From an uncultured Prochlorococcus sp. (GTDB lineage Bacteria > Cyanobacteriota > Cyanobacteriia > PCC-6307 > Cyanobiaceae), in assembly GCA_902617605.1 (NCBI GenBank), contig CACMXO010000001.1, forward strand, positions 145,258-209,257: 64,000 bases of DNA. The letters run 5' to 3'. How positions within the stretch are numbered: position 1 is the first letter of the stretch; each line of letters begins with the position of its first letter. A program made the translations under genes and the position numbers. The notes beneath the pieces are model-generated. The model was given only the letters and a program-made list of their open reading frames with translations. It was not told where the DNA came from and did not search any database. Shown here in pieces: positions 18,922 through 29,723 of this stretch.

Positions 18922-19953
18922 GTGAGAAAATCTCCGTATTTGCCTAATAGGCCATTAAAAGTTGCTGTTTTAGGTTCTTCAGGTGCTGTGGGATCTGAAT
19001 TGCTAAAAATTCTTGAACAACGTGATTTCCCAGTATCAGAATTGGTCTTGCTTTCATCAGAGCGATCAGAAGGAAAAAAAATTATTTGGAAAGATGAAGA
19101 ATTAGTTACAAAAAAAACAACTAAGGAAGAATTTAAGAATCTTGATTTAGTTTTGGCTTCAGCTGGCGGAAGTATTTCAAAAAAATGGTTGTCTACCATT
19201 ATTGATCAAAATGCTTTACTTATAGATAATTCAAGTGCTTTTAGATTAGATAAGAACGTTCCTCTTATAGTCCCTGAAGTTAATGCTAGTGACGTACTTA
19301 ATCATGATGGAGTAATAGCGAATCCAAACTGCACTACCATTTTGTTGACATTAGTTTTAGCGCCATTAAACAAACTTTCGACTATACAAAGAGTTATTGT
19401 CTCAACATATCAATCTGTCAGTGGTGCCGGCCAACTGGCGATGGAGGAACTAAAACTTTTAACTGAACAATATCTTCAAGGAAATCCTCAAAAAAGTGAA
19501 GTTTTGCCATACTCCCTTGCTTTTAATTTGTTTTTACATAATTCCCCTATGCTTTCAAATAATTACTGCGAAGAAGAGATGAAAATGGTTAATGAGACAA
19601 GGAAAATATTAAATATTGCTGATTTAAAGCTCTCTGCTACATGTGTTCGAGTCCCAGTACTGAGAGCACATTCTGAATCGATCAATATTGAATTTGCCGA
19701 TGTAGTTGAGCCTAAAGATGCTATTGAAGAATTAAAAAAATCTCCTGGAATTGAAGTTATTGAGGATTACAAAAATAATAGATTTCCTATGCCAAATGAC
19801 GTTATGGGAAGGGATAATGTTGCTGTTGGCAGGCTAAGAACTGATATAAGTCAGCCTCATGGATTAGAATTATGGTTATGTGGAGATCAAATAAGAAAAG
19901 GAGCAGCTCTGAATGCTGTTCAAATAGCTGAGTTATTAATTCCAAAAAAATGA
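18922..19953 (+). CDS. asd: Aspartate-semialdehyde dehydrogenase
   Basis: The 343-residue NADPH enzyme reduces aspartyl phosphate in the lysine, threonine and methionine pathway. It shows the dinucleotide loop [13 protein letters not shown] (17-29), catalytic Cys137 in NPNCTT, and the HSESINIEF motif with the active-site histidine. Translation starts at GTG 18922; no better ATG lies upstream in frame. Its stop overlaps the dapA start by 4 bases (ATGA), so the two are translationally coupled. The kinase of the preceding step, lysC, is 8 kb away. Confidence 0.97.
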   Translation: MRKSPYLPNRPLKVAVLGSSGAVGSELLKILEQRDFPVSELVLLSSERSEGKKIIWKDEELVTKKTTKEEFKNLDLVLASAGGSISKKWLSTIIDQNALLIDNSSAFRLDKNVPLIVPEVNASDVLNHDGVIANPNCTTILLTLVLAPLNKLSTIQRVIVSTYQSVSGAGQLAMEELKLLTEQYLQGNPQKSEVLPYSLAFNLFLHNSPMLSNNYCEEEMKMVNETRKILNIADLKLSATCVRVPVLRAHSESINIEFADVVEPKDAIEELKKSPGIEVIEDYKNNRFPMPNDVMGRDNVAVGRLRTDISQPHGLELWLCGDQIRKGAALNAVQIAELLIPKK

Positions 19954-20852
19954 TTACAGACAAAACTGAGTGTAATAATCCACTATTTGGAAGAATATTG
20001 ACTGCAATGGTTACTCCATTCACTGAGAATGGAGATGTAGATTATGAACTAGCTATAAAACTTTCAAATTATCTTTTTGAGAACGGTTCTGATGGAATTG
20101 TGTTGTGCGGTACTACTGGAGAATCTCCGACTCTTTCATGGGCGGAACAGCATGATTTATTTATTGCGGTAAAAGGATCTTTGGATGCAAGTTGTAAAGT
20201 AATAGTTGGAACTGGTAGTAATTGTACAAGCGAAGCTGTGGAAGCTACAAAAAAAGCTTACGACTCTGGTGCCGACGGTGCTTTGGTCGTTGTTCCTTAT
20301 TACAATAAGCCGCCTCAAGAAGGTCTTTATAAACATTTTAGTTCTATTGCTAAATCTGCAAAGGATTTGCCTCTCATGCTCTACAACATTCCTGGCAGGA
20401 CTGGATGCAATTTATTACCTGATACTGTGAAGAAACTTATGGATTTCTCAAATATTCTCAGTATTAAAGCTGCAAGCGGTAGAATAGAAGAAGTAACAGA
20501 ACTAAGAGCTATTTGTGGCTCCGAACTCTCTGTATATAGTGGCGACGATTCATTGTTGCTTCCAATGTTATCTGTAGGTGCTGTAGGAGTAGTAAGTGTT
20601 GCAAGTCATTTAGTTGGATTGCAATTGAAAGAGATGATTCATTCTTTTCAAAGTGGAAAAGTTTCCAATGCTCTTGCTATTCATGAAAAACTTCAGCCTC
20701 TTTTCAAAGCACTCTTTATGACTACTAATCCAATCCCAATTAAGGCTGCTTTGGAGCTATCGGGATGGGATGTAGGTAATCCTAGAAGTCCTTTGTCACC
20801 TTTAACCAATGACATGAAAAAGCAACTATCTTTTATCCTGAATTCCTTATAA
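19950..20852 (+). CDS. dapA: 4-hydroxy-tetrahydrodipicolinate synthase
   Basis: The 300-residue TIM-barrel aldolase condenses pyruvate with aspartate semialdehyde, the first committed step to lysine and meso-diaminopimelate. The Schiff-base lysine is Lys173 (SIKAASG), the catalytic tyrosine is Tyr145 ([10 protein letters not shown]), and GTTGESPTL (54-62) is the substrate loop. It overlaps asd by 4 bases, so substrate maker and user are coupled. RNase J follows after 80 bases. Confidence 0.98.
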   Translation: MITDKTECNNPLFGRILTAMVTPFTENGDVDYELAIKLSNYLFENGSDGIVLCGTTGESPTLSWAEQHDLFIAVKGSLDASCKVIVGTGSNCTSEAVEATKKAYDSGADGALVVVPYYNKPPQEGLYKHFSSIAKSAKDLPLMLYNIPGRTGCNLLPDTVKKLMDFSNILSIKAASGRIEEVTELRAICGSELSVYSGDDSLLLPMLSVGAVGVVSVASHLVGLQLKEMIHSFQSGKVSNALAIHEKLQPLFKALFMTTNPIPIKAALELSGWDVGNPRSPLSPLTNDMKKQLSFILNSL

Positions 20853-20858
20853 TAGGGA
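20844..20858 (+). terminator. Weak hairpin at the dapA stop
   Basis: TCCTTA-TAA-TAGGGA forms a 6-bp stem with one G-T pair across the dapA stop codon, followed by TTATATTT. It could attenuate read-through into the RNase J gene. The stem is short, so this is tentative. Confidence 0.3.
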
Positions 20859-20932
20859 TTATATTTAACTTGATAATTAAATTTAAATAAACCTTATTTG
20901 ATTACAAGCAGGCCTTCATAAACTTCAAAATT

Positions 20933-22918
20933 ATGCAATCAAGTACAAATTCAACTGTTAATAGATCTACTCATGATTCATCTAGATCTAAAAGTAATAC
21001 GCCAGCTCTACGAGTAATACCTCTTGGAGGACTTCATGAAATAGGAAAAAACACTTGCGTTTTTGAATATGGTGATGAATTAATGCTTGTTGATGCTGGC
21101 CTAGCTTTCCCATCTGATGGTATGCATGGCGTAAACGTTGTAATGCCTGATACAACTTTTTTAAAAGAAAATCAAAGAAGAATAAAAGGAATGATTGTCA
21201 CTCACGGGCATGAAGATCACATTGGAGGTATTTCTCATCATCTAAAGCATTTTAATATTCCTATTATTTATGGCCCAAGACTGGCAATGTCAATGCTTAG
21301 AGGAAAAATGGAGGAAGCAGGGGTATCTGATAGAACAACTATACAGACAGTAAATCCAAGAGATGTTGTAAAAGTGGGACAACATTTTTCTGTTGAATTT
21401 ATTCGAAATACCCATTCTATTTGCGATAGCTTTTCTTTAGCAGTTACAACACCTGTTGGCACAATTATTTTCACGGGAGATTTTAAGTTTGATCATATGC
21501 CAGTAGACGGAGAGCAATTTGATATTGAAAGGATGGTGCATTACGGAGAGAAGGGTGTTTTATGCATGTTCAGTGATTCTACTAATGCCGAAGTTCCAGG
21601 TTTTTGTCCTTCTGAGAAGACTATCTATCCCTCTTTAGAAAAACATATTGCAGAGGCAAAAGAACGAGTTATCCTTACCACTTTTGCTAGTTCTGTGCAT
21701 AGAGTGACAATGATTTTAGAATTGGCCATGAAACATGGAAGAAAGGTCGGTTTATTAGGTAGATCGATGATAAATGTTATTGCTAAGGCAAGAGATATTG
21801 GTTATATGAAATGCCCAGATGATTTGTTTGTTCCTATCAAGCAAATTAGAGATTTGCCAGATAGGGAGACCTTATTATTAATGACGGGTAGTCAAGGAGA
21901 ACCCTTAGCAGCGTTAAGCAGAATCTCTCGTGGTGAACATCAGCATGTTCGTCTTAAGACTACTGATACTGTAATATTTTCCGCCAGCCCAATTCCTGGT
22001 AATACTATTTCTGTTGTTAATACAATAGATAGATTAATGAAACTCGGAGCAAAGGTTGTTTATGGAAAGGGCGAGAATATTCATGTTTCTGGTCATGGTT
22101 TTCAAGAAGATCAAAAGTTAATGTTGGCACTCACAAAACCTAAGTTTTTTGTTCCTGTTCATGGAGAACATAGAATGCTTGTTTGTCATGGGAAGAGTGC
22201 GCAAACTATGGGGGTTCCAAAGGATAATATCTTAATTATTGAAAATGGAGATGTAGTTGAGTTAACACCTAATTCTATTCAAAAGGGTGATCCTGTAAAA
22301 GCTGGTGTTGAACTGCTTGATAACTCACGAAATGGGATAGTAGATGCTCGAGTATTAAAGGAAAGGCAGCAATTAGCTGGAGATGGTGTAGTAACTGTTT
22401 TAGCTCCTATTAGTACAGATGGGAAGATGGTTGCGCCTCCTAGAGTTAATTTAAGAGGAGTTGTTACTACTGCAGAGCCAAGAAAAATGTCTATGTGGAC
22501 AGAACGAGAAATAAGCTGGGTCTTAGAAAATAGATGGAAACAATTATCCAGACAAACTGGCCCGAATAATTTTGAGGTAGATTGGATTGGAGTACAAAGA
22601 GAAATTGAAAATGGTTTATCGAGAAGAATGAGAAGAGAATTACAAGTTGAACCACTTATTTTGTGTTTAGTTCAACCTGCTCCAAGTGGAACTCGTGCTT
22701 ATATTCCAAAGATTACCGAAGAGCAAAACTTCTCCAATAGAAATAGAAATAATAATAATTTCCGTAAGAAATCAAACAATAATCAACCTAATAGTTCAAA
22801 TAACCCACAAAATACCCAAAAAAGTCCAAAAGTTTCACAGAATCCATCAGCTGAGACTGCTACAGAAGATTCATTTGAAGGTAGAACAAGAAGAAGAAGA
22901 TCTGCTGTAACATCTTAA
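20933..22918 (+). CDS. rnj: Ribonuclease J
   Basis: This 661-residue metallo-beta-lactamase/beta-CASP ribonuclease degrades and matures RNA. The zinc ligand motif HGHEDH is at residues 91-96, GDFKFDH near 175 gives another ligand, and PVHGEHRM lies in the C-terminal part of the catalytic fold. The last 70 residues are a disordered Asn/Ser-rich tail (NRNRNNNNFRKK onward) ending RTRRRRSAVTS. RNase J with RNase E is the usual cyanobacterial degradation set. It overlaps the convergent tilS by 4 bases. Confidence 0.95.
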   Translation: MQSSTNSTVNRSTHDSSRSKSNTPALRVIPLGGLHEIGKNTCVFEYGDELMLVDAGLAFPSDGMHGVNVVMPDTTFLKENQRRIKGMIVTHGHEDHIGGISHHLKHFNIPIIYGPRLAMSMLRGKMEEAGVSDRTTIQTVNPRDVVKVGQHFSVEFIRNTHSICDSFSLAVTTPVGTIIFTGDFKFDHMPVDGEQFDIERMVHYGEKGVLCMFSDSTNAEVPGFCPSEKTIYPSLEKHIAEAKERVILTTFASSVHRVTMILELAMKHGRKVGLLGRSMINVIAKARDIGYMKCPDDLFVPIKQIRDLPDRETLLLMTGSQGEPLAALSRISRGEHQHVRLKTTDTVIFSASPIPGNTISVVNTIDRLMKLGAKVVYGKGENIHVSGHGFQEDQKLMLALTKPKFFVPVHGEHRMLVCHGKSAQTMGVPKDNILIIENGDVVELTPNSIQKGDPVKAGVELLDNSRNGIVDARVLKERQQLAGDGVVTVLAPISTDGKMVAPPRVNLRGVVTTAEPRKMSMWTEREISWVLENRWKQLSRQTGPNNFEVDWIGVQREIENGLSRRMRRELQVEPLILCLVQPAPSGTRAYIPKITEEQNFSNRNRNNNNFRKKSNNNQPNSSNNPQNTQKSPKVSQNPSAETATEDSFEGRTRRRRSAVTS

Positions 22919-23925
22919 CTTTTTTCAAAATTTATATAGTTTTTATCCCAAACAATTTTTAAAAACTGTTGCAGATTAATTTGACCTTTATTCTTTTCAT
23001 AAATTGAAATTGCTAATTTTGTCAGATTTTTAGAACTACATTGCTTTGCAGATATTTCTTTTAAAAATCTATTTAAAATTGTGCACCTTGCTTCAATACA
23101 CATATCATTTAGGAGATTCCTATCGATACCTTTAACATCTTTACAATATAAATATGCTAGTTCACTAAGATCATTACGTTCATTATTGTATTTGCTCATT
23201 TTTTGGGAAAAATTATTTATCCTTTCAGAACATCCAGGATAGATGACTTCTAAGGTAGGAATAATTTTTTTTCTTACTAAATTTCTTTTTAATTTAAGAT
23301 CTGAATTTGTAGGATCTTCCCAGACTGGGATCTTCATATCATTGCAAAATTGTTTTGTATCTTCCCTACTGAAAATTAATATTGGTCTTATTAAATAAAT
23401 TTGATTTTCTATTAATCTTTTACTCTCAATATTACTCAGACCTGCAAAATTGCTTCCTCTAGATAAATTGAGGATAAATGTTTCTGCATTATCACTACTC
23501 GTGTGACCAGTTAACAAATAAATATTATGTTTTTGCTGGTTTTTATTTAATAAAGTTTTGGCTCTTTCACATAATTTTTTATATCTCCATTCTCGTGCTT
23601 TTTCTTCTGAAGAAATACTTTCTTTATTTGCTTGATCAAAAGAGAATGAAATATTTTTATCTTCGCAATAATCTTTTAATTCAAGAGCATATAGTGATGA
23701 TTTTTCGTGCCACTGATGATCACCATGCCAAACACTAATAGACCAATTATGTAGTTTTTTTAGGTCATTAATTAGGGTTAATAAGGCCATTGAGTCTTGA
23801 CCCCCCGATATACTTAATAAAATATTGGATCCTTTGGGAATTAATATTTTTTTGGTAAGAATCTCCTTATGAAGCTGATGATGCCATGATGACCAATTTT
23901 TCTGACTTAATTTTTTATCAGTCAT
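22915..23925 (-). CDS. tilS: tRNA(Ile)-lysidine synthase
   Basis: The 336-residue PP-loop ATPase puts lysidine on C34 of the CAU-anticodon tRNA-Ile so that it reads AUA. The PP-loop SGGQDS is at 40-45. Further family motifs are GHTSSDNAETFILNLSRG and VWEDPTNSDLKLKRNLVR. The C-terminal extension of long TilS proteins appears reduced, as is common in cyanobacteria. It converges on and overlaps the RNase J gene by 4 bases. Confidence 0.95.
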   Translation of the reverse strand: MTDKKLSQKNWSSWHHQLHKEILTKKILIPKGSNILLSISGGQDSMALLTLINDLKKLHNWSISVWHGDHQWHEKSSLYALELKDYCEDKNISFSFDQANKESISSEEKAREWRYKKLCERAKTLLNKNQQKHNIYLLTGHTSSDNAETFILNLSRGSNFAGLSNIESKRLIENQIYLIRPILIFSREDTKQFCNDMKIPVWEDPTNSDLKLKRNLVRKKIIPTLEVIYPGCSERINNFSQKMSKYNNERNDLSELAYLYCKDVKGIDRNLLNDMCIEARCTILNRFLKEISAKQCSSKNLTKLAISIYEKNKGQINLQQFLKIVWDKNYINFEKS

Positions 23926-24010
23926 TTTGTGTTGCTCAGATAATATTTTTTAAAAAATGCACTGTTTTACTAAAACAATGTCACAATCGGGTAATAAATT
24001 CATTAAGTAA

Positions 24011-24787
24011 ATGAGTCTGTTTAATCTTTTGCCACAAAAAATCAAAGAAGAGTTAAGAAGCAAATCCTTACTCAAAGTTATTTCAGGATTGAATAATTTC
24101 GATGTTCAGTCTGTGAAAATAATTGTTGAGGCTGCTTCATTAGGAGGTGCAGATCTTGTCGATATTGCTTGTAAACCTGAACTCGTTGATTTAGCGCTTA
24201 AGAATTCAACACTACCCGTTTGTGTTAGTTCAGTAGTGCCTAGATCTTTTCAAGATTGTGTAAAAGCAGGAGCATCATTAATAGAGATAGGAAATTACGA
24301 TACTTTTTATGAAAAAGGCATTCATTTTTCAGATAAAAACGTTTTAAACATTACAAAAGAGACGAGGGATTTATTGCCTAATTTTCCTTTATCAGTAACT
24401 GTTCCTCATACTATGCCTATTGATAAACAAGTTGATCTTGCTTTAAAGCTAGTGGAAGAAGGCGTTGATATTATTCAAACAGAAGGTGGTACCAGTTCTA
24501 CTCCTTACTCTCCAGGGATTCAAGGTTTTTTTGAAAAATCAGTACCAACTCTTGCAGCTACGTATGCTATTCATCAAGAATTTAAGAAACAATCTCTGAA
24601 TATACCAATCATGAGTGCCTCTGGATTAAGCCAAGTAACTTGTCCACTAGCAATATCCTCTGGAGCCTCAGCAGTTGGAGTTGGATCTGTGGTTAATAAA
24701 TTAGATGATTTAATATCAATGATTGCGGTTGTTAGGGGTTTAAAAGAATCTTTGAAAAATTCAATAATTGGAGAAAAAATTTCTTAG
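24011..24787 (+). CDS. ycf23: Ycf23 family (DUF561) protein
   Basis: The 258-residue TIM-barrel-like protein belongs to the Ycf23/DUF561 family found in cyanobacteria and red-lineage plastids. Characteristic stretches are KVISGLNNFDV near 22-32, ADLVDIACKPELV, EGVDIIQTEGGTSS and ASGLSQVTCPLAISSGASAVGVGS. Its biochemical role is not established; the barrel ends resemble phosphate-binding loops of FMN or aldolase-type enzymes. It precedes uvrB by 29 bases on the same strand and diverges from tilS. Confidence 0.85.
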   Translation: MSLFNLLPQKIKEELRSKSLLKVISGLNNFDVQSVKIIVEAASLGGADLVDIACKPELVDLALKNSTLPVCVSSVVPRSFQDCVKAGASLIEIGNYDTFYEKGIHFSDKNVLNITKETRDLLPNFPLSVTVPHTMPIDKQVDLALKLVEEGVDIIQTEGGTSSTPYSPGIQGFFEKSVPTLAATYAIHQEFKKQSLNIPIMSASGLSQVTCPLAISSGASAVGVGSVVNKLDDLISMIAVVRGLKESLKNSIIGEKIS

Positions 24788-24816
24788 TATAGCGACATCC
24801 TTTAGCTACTAGCTTG

Positions 24817-26856
24817 ATGAATAACTATAAGCTTCAAGCTCCTTACGAACCAAGTGGAGATCAACCAGAAGCTATTAAAAAATTAGTTAAAGGGGTAAAT
24901 AATGGTAAACAGTTTCAGACTCTTTTAGGAGCTACTGGAACTGGTAAAACTTTTACCATCGCCAATGTAATTCAACAAACAGGAAGACCAGCACTTGTTT
25001 TAGCCCATAACAAAACGTTGGCTGCACAACTATGTAATGAATTAAGGGAATTTTTTCCAAAAAATGCTGTTGAGTACTTCATTTCTTACTACGATTATTA
25101 TCAACCTGAAGCTTATGTACCTGTAAGTGATACTTACATAGCCAAAACTGCTTCAATTAATGAAGAAATAGATATGCTTAGGCATTCTGCAACACGCTCA
25201 TTATTTGAAAGAAAAGATGTAATTGTTGTAGCCTCAATAAGTTGTATCTATGGTCTTGGTATACCGAGTGAGTATTTAAAAGCTGCAGTCAAATTTGAAG
25301 TGGGAAAATCAATAAATCTACGTTCTTCTTTGAGGTCTCTCGTTGAAAATCAATATACTAGAAATGATATTGAAATTAGTAGAGGTAGATTCAGAATTAA
25401 AGGTGATGTTTTAGAAATTGGTCCAGCTTATGAAGATAGATTAATAAGAATTGAGTTATTTGGTGATGAAGTCGAGGCTATTAGATATGTTGACCCTACT
25501 ACAGGAGAAATACTTGAAAGTTTGGAACAAGTTAGCGTTTACCCAGCGAAGCATTTTGTGACTCCAAAAGAGAGACTTGAGAGTGCAATAAGTGCAATTA
25601 GAAGTGAATTAAAAACTCAACTCGATAAATTTTCATATGAAGGAAAACTATTAGAGGCGCAACGTCTAGAACAACGTACAAAATATGATTTAGAAATGCT
25701 TAAAGAGGTTGGTTATTGTAATGGAGTTGAGAATTATGCTCGTCATTTATCAGGTAGGGAGGAAGGTTCACCGCCAGAATGCTTAATAGATTACTTTCCC
25801 AAAGATTGGTTGTTGGTAGTTGATGAGAGTCATGTAACATGTCCTCAACTTCATGCGATGTACAACGGTGATCAATCTAGAAAAAAAGTTTTAATAGATC
25901 ATGGTTTTAGATTGCCAAGTGCTGCAGATAATAGACCTTTAAAATGTGAAGAGTTTTGGGAAAAATCAAAACAGACATTATTTATAAGTGCAACCCCCGG
26001 TCAATGGGAATTAGATCAATGTGATGGTGAATTTATTGAGCAAGTTATAAGACCAACTGGGGTATTAGACCCGGTAATTGATGTAAGACCAAGTGAAGGC
26101 CAAATAGAAGATCTATTATCTGAAATAAGAATTCGAGCTGAAAAGAATCAAAGAGTGCTTGTGACAACACTTACTAAGAGAATGGCTGAAGATCTAACTG
26201 ATTTTTTATCTGAAAATAAAGTAAGAGTTAGATATTTGCATTCCGAAATCCATTCGATTGAAAGAATTGAAATTATTCAAGACCTTAGAATGGGCGAATA
26301 TGATGTTTTGGTAGGAGTTAATTTATTAAGAGAGGGACTAGATCTTCCAGAAGTATCCTTAGTCGCCATTTTAGATGCTGATAAAGAAGGTTTTCTGAGG
26401 GCAGAAAGGTCATTGATTCAAACAATAGGAAGAGCTGCCAGACATGTAGAAGGTGTTGCCTTGCTCTATGCAGATAACTTCACAGATTCAATGAAAAGAG
26501 CAATATCTGAAACCGAAAGAAGAAGAACTATTCAAAAAAAATATAACCAAGTCAATGGTATTACTCCAAAACCTGCAGGCAAAAAAATAGAAAATTCAAT
26601 ATTATCTTTTCTAGAACTTTCCAGAAAACTAGATGCTGGTGGTTTATCTAAAGATTTAATAAATATAGTTAATAACAAAACTGACGCAATTCTTAGTTCC
26701 AGTGATAATCAATGTTTGCTCGAAGAATTGCCTGACTTAATAGAAAAGTTAGAAATTAAAATGAGAGACGCTGCCAAAGAGTTAAACTTTGAAGAAGCAG
26801 CAAATTTGAGGGATAGAATCAAAAAATTAAGACAAAAATTGGCAAGAAATAATTAA
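24817..26856 (+). CDS. uvrB: Excinuclease ABC subunit B
   Basis: The 679-residue nucleotide excision repair helicase-like protein verifies damage with UvrA and recruits UvrC. Walker A is GATGTGKT (38-45), the beta-hairpin [12 protein letters not shown] follows near 92-103, the helicase motif [13 protein letters not shown] lies in the C-terminal half, and a UVR motif ends the protein. I place the start at ATG 24817; a TTG immediately before it extends the frame by one codon and is unlikely. It converges on lysC with 7 bases between stops. Confidence 0.97.
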   Translation: MNNYKLQAPYEPSGDQPEAIKKLVKGVNNGKQFQTLLGATGTGKTFTIANVIQQTGRPALVLAHNKTLAAQLCNELREFFPKNAVEYFISYYDYYQPEAYVPVSDTYIAKTASINEEIDMLRHSATRSLFERKDVIVVASISCIYGLGIPSEYLKAAVKFEVGKSINLRSSLRSLVENQYTRNDIEISRGRFRIKGDVLEIGPAYEDRLIRIELFGDEVEAIRYVDPTTGEILESLEQVSVYPAKHFVTPKERLESAISAIRSELKTQLDKFSYEGKLLEAQRLEQRTKYDLEMLKEVGYCNGVENYARHLSGREEGSPPECLIDYFPKDWLLVVDESHVTCPQLHAMYNGDQSRKKVLIDHGFRLPSAADNRPLKCEEFWEKSKQTLFISATPGQWELDQCDGEFIEQVIRPTGVLDPVIDVRPSEGQIEDLLSEIRIRAEKNQRVLVTTLTKRMAEDLTDFLSENKVRVRYLHSEIHSIERIEIIQDLRMGEYDVLVGVNLLREGLDLPEVSLVAILDADKEGFLRAERSLIQTIGRAARHVEGVALLYADNFTDSMKRAISETERRRTIQKKYNQVNGITPKPAGKKIENSILSFLELSRKLDAGGLSKDLINIVNNKTDAILSSSDNQCLLEELPDLIEKLEIKMRDAAKELNFEEAANLRDRIKKLRQKLARNN

Positions 26857-26863
26857 AAAGAAC

Positions 26864-28624
26864 TTATTTTTCTAATTCGAAATGATTATGAATAGCATTA
26901 ACAGCTTTGTCACAATCTTTTTCTAAAACAATACATGAAGTCCTAATTTCACTCGTGGCAATCATTTCAATATTGATATTTTGGTCAGCTAATGCTCTAA
27001 ATATTTTTCCAGCCGTCCCAACTTTAAATGCCATTCCGGCTCCTACAGTGCTTACTTTTGCTATTGCAGGACCATCTTCAATGTATGATCCGGGAAATTT
27101 TTTTGTTAAGGCCTCAAAAACTAAGTTAGCTTTTTCTCTATCTTGTTTATTCATTGTAAGACTAATATCCTTAGTTTTTAAAGAGGAAATTCTTTCAGAC
27201 TGAACAATAGTATCGATAAGTAAATTATTTTCAGCTAATGCTAAACATATCGATGCTGCTACACCTGGACGATCAGGCAGTTTTCGAAAGCTTACCTGAA
27301 CTTGGTTTTTATCTAATGCAATTCCTCTTACTTCAGGTTGATCTTGTTTTTCATTGATTGGATTAACAAATATTTGTGTATCAGATAACTTAAATTTCTC
27401 AGCAACAATTCTAATAGCTTTTGGTATGTTATTAATTTCAATTACACAGCTGACTTTAATTTCACTAGTAGCTATTAACCTAACATTTATATTCGCTTGA
27501 GATAAAGTATCAAATAAATCAGCTGAAACACTAGGTCTGCCCATAATACCTGCTCCTTGAATACTTAATTTAGTCATGTTGGTTTTTAAGTTAAATTCTC
27601 CCCCTAATTGACTAGTTATAAGTTCACATTGTTCTGCAGTCTTTTTTACTTCTAATTCACCAACAGTAAATGTAATATCGTTTTTATTTCCATCATTTGT
27701 CGCTTGTATTATTAAATCTACGTTAATACTTGCTTCTGAAAGTTTTTCAAATATTTGCGCAGCAATCCCCGGCCTATCAGGAATATTTGAGAGACTGAAT
27801 ACTGCTTGGTTTTCTAATACTTCAAGACTATTGACTGTTTTTGTTAATTCTAAGCTTCCTCTTTTTAGCGGGAGAGGTTGGATTTGACTTTCTAGGAGAG
27901 TCCCACTGGAGTCACTTTGGCTTGATTTGACACACAATTTAATTCCATAATTGCGAGCAATTTCTACTGCTCTTGGATGGAGAACTGAAGCACCGACGCT
28001 TGCAAGTTCAAGCATTTCCTCGCAGCTAATTTCATCTAAGAGTTTTGCATTAGGAACAATCCTTGGATCAGTAGTAAGAACCCCTGGAACGTCTGTATAA
28101 ATTTCGCAAGTCTCAGCTCCTAAAGCTGTTGATAAAGCTACCGCGGAAGTATCTGAACCACCTCTACCCAAAGTTGTAATTTCCATTGAACCCGTATGGC
28201 TTAATGTTGTTCCTTGAAATCCAGCCACGACTACTACAAAACCCTGATTTAAATAATTTTGGATCCTTTCTGTTTTAATATCCAGAATTCTCGCTTTCCC
28301 ATGAATTGATTCAGTAATAATTCCAACCTGGCTACCAGTCATTGAAATTGCAGGTATTCCGTATTCGTTTAATGCCATTGAAAGAAGAGCTATGGTTACT
28401 TGCTCTCCAGTTGAGAGAAGCATATCTAATTCTCTCTTATTAGGATTTTTACTAATTGATTCCGCTAAACAATTTAAATCATCGGTCGTTTGCCCCATCG
28501 CAGAGACAACTACGACAATTTCATTACCTGCTTCTTTACTTTGACAAATGCTACTTGCAATATTTTTAATTTTTTTTATATCACCGACAGAAGTACCGCC
28601 AAATTTTTTTACTAGTAAAGCCAT
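26864..28624 (-). CDS. lysC: Aspartokinase with four ACT domains
   Basis: The 586-residue monofunctional aspartokinase makes aspartyl phosphate, the entry to lysine, threonine and methionine. The kinase domain (1 to about 260) starts MALLVKKFGGTSVG and includes TTLGRGGSDTSAVAL. Four ACT domains follow in two similar pairs (about 270-415 and 435-580), each beginning with a PDRPG segment (IPDRPGIAA; LPDRPGVAA) and ending in IATSEI. Duplicated ACT pairs are typical of cyanobacterial aspartokinases and imply end-product feedback. It follows holA on the same strand, separated by 39 bases. Confidence 0.96.
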   Translation of the reverse strand: MALLVKKFGGTSVGDIKKIKNIASSICQSKEAGNEIVVVVSAMGQTTDDLNCLAESISKNPNKRELDMLLSTGEQVTIALLSMALNEYGIPAISMTGSQVGIITESIHGKARILDIKTERIQNYLNQGFVVVVAGFQGTTLSHTGSMEITTLGRGGSDTSAVALSTALGAETCEIYTDVPGVLTTDPRIVPNAKLLDEISCEEMLELASVGASVLHPRAVEIARNYGIKLCVKSSQSDSSGTLLESQIQPLPLKRGSLELTKTVNSLEVLENQAVFSLSNIPDRPGIAAQIFEKLSEASINVDLIIQATNDGNKNDITFTVGELEVKKTAEQCELITSQLGGEFNLKTNMTKLSIQGAGIMGRPSVSADLFDTLSQANINVRLIATSEIKVSCVIEINNIPKAIRIVAEKFKLSDTQIFVNPINEKQDQPEVRGIALDKNQVQVSFRKLPDRPGVAASICLALAENNLLIDTIVQSERISSLKTKDISLTMNKQDREKANLVFEALTKKFPGSYIEDGPAIAKVSTVGAGMAFKVGTAGKIFRALADQNINIEMIATSEIRTSCIVLEKDCDKAVNAIHNHFELEK

Positions 28625-28663
28625 ACTTAAATCATAATGTAAATTCTTAAACTTATAATTTGG

Positions 28664-29665
28664 TTAACTTAAATTAATTAATTTCTCTGTAAAAATATTT
28701 ATAGGATTATCACCTTGTTTTAGTAATGATTCAATATCTAGTAAGTTACTCATTAAATTAATTAAATATTCTTGAGATACATTTTTGACTTTTTTTCGAA
28801 TAAAAAAAATTCTTTTTGGATTAGAAATGCCTGCAAGATTACAAATCTTTTCTACATTATCGTTACCTGAATTAACTGCTAGTTTTATAATGGTATGAAT
28901 TCTTATTTGACTAATTAAACCTGCATTTAGTCTTAAAGCAGGTTCTCCTTTCTGTAAAGAATAATTTATTTCAATAAGGCTTTCATTAATATTTTTTTGT
29001 AAGAGAAGATCAATGATTTTGAAAATATTGGATTGATGATCACTAAATATTTTTTTTACATCAATACTTTTAAGAAAAATTTGTGAATTCGAATCACTTG
29101 ATACTGCAGAGAGGTATGTTTTTGCTTTGGCTAATTCATTTATTAGTTTAAAGCTGTCATTACCAACTGAATCAATAATTAATTCAGCTGCATTTTTATC
29201 AATTTTGATATTCATTTCATTTGCTGCATTTTCTAAAAATCTTTTTTGTCCCTCATAGTCCCAGATTTCTGGTAAAGAAAATGATTTTTCTTTGGCTAAA
29301 TTATTTTTGATAAGTTTTTGTAAAAATTTAGTACTCTTTAGTCTGGAGTCTGGTTTTTTTGTATTTTGCAAAATGAAATAAGTATTTTGAGGTATATTGT
29401 CATGGATTTTTTCAAATTTAGTTCTTAGATCCTCATTTTTGGCAGTAAAAATGGGATTATTTTTCAATGTAACTATTCTGTATCCATCTCCAAAAGGAGG
29501 TGTAAGAACTTCATCAAAAGCTTTGTTCACTTGCTCATCATCATCTCCATTTAAATTGGTTACATTAATTTCTTTCCATTCTTTGGGTACTTCCTTATCA
29601 ATTAATTTTTGAATAAATGTATTTTGAGCATTTAGATCATTACCCCATAATATTTGTATTGGCAT
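28664..29665 (-). CDS. holA: DNA polymerase III delta subunit
   Basis: The 333-residue protein opens with MPIQILWGNDLNAQNTFIQKL and has the three-domain layout of clamp-loader delta, which opens the sliding clamp. The C-terminal domain contains LRLNAGLISQIRIHTIIKLA, the typical delta helical segment. No Walker motif is present, as expected for delta. With dnaX at 13.3 kb, two clamp-loader genes are in this window. It diverges from the precorrin gene over 58 bases. Confidence 0.88.
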   Translation of the reverse strand: MPIQILWGNDLNAQNTFIQKLIDKEVPKEWKEINVTNLNGDDDEQVNKAFDEVLTPPFGDGYRIVTLKNNPIFTAKNEDLRTKFEKIHDNIPQNTYFILQNTKKPDSRLKSTKFLQKLIKNNLAKEKSFSLPEIWDYEGQKRFLENAANEMNIKIDKNAAELIIDSVGNDSFKLINELAKAKTYLSAVSSDSNSQIFLKSIDVKKIFSDHQSNIFKIIDLLLQKNINESLIEINYSLQKGEPALRLNAGLISQIRIHTIIKLAVNSGNDNVEKICNLAGISNPKRIFFIRKKVKNVSQEYLINLMSNLLDIESLLKQGDNPINIFTEKLINLS

Positions 29666-29723
29666 AATAGCTCAATAAAAACCATATATTAACTATGATT
29701 ACTACTAAAACAAATTAAATTTA

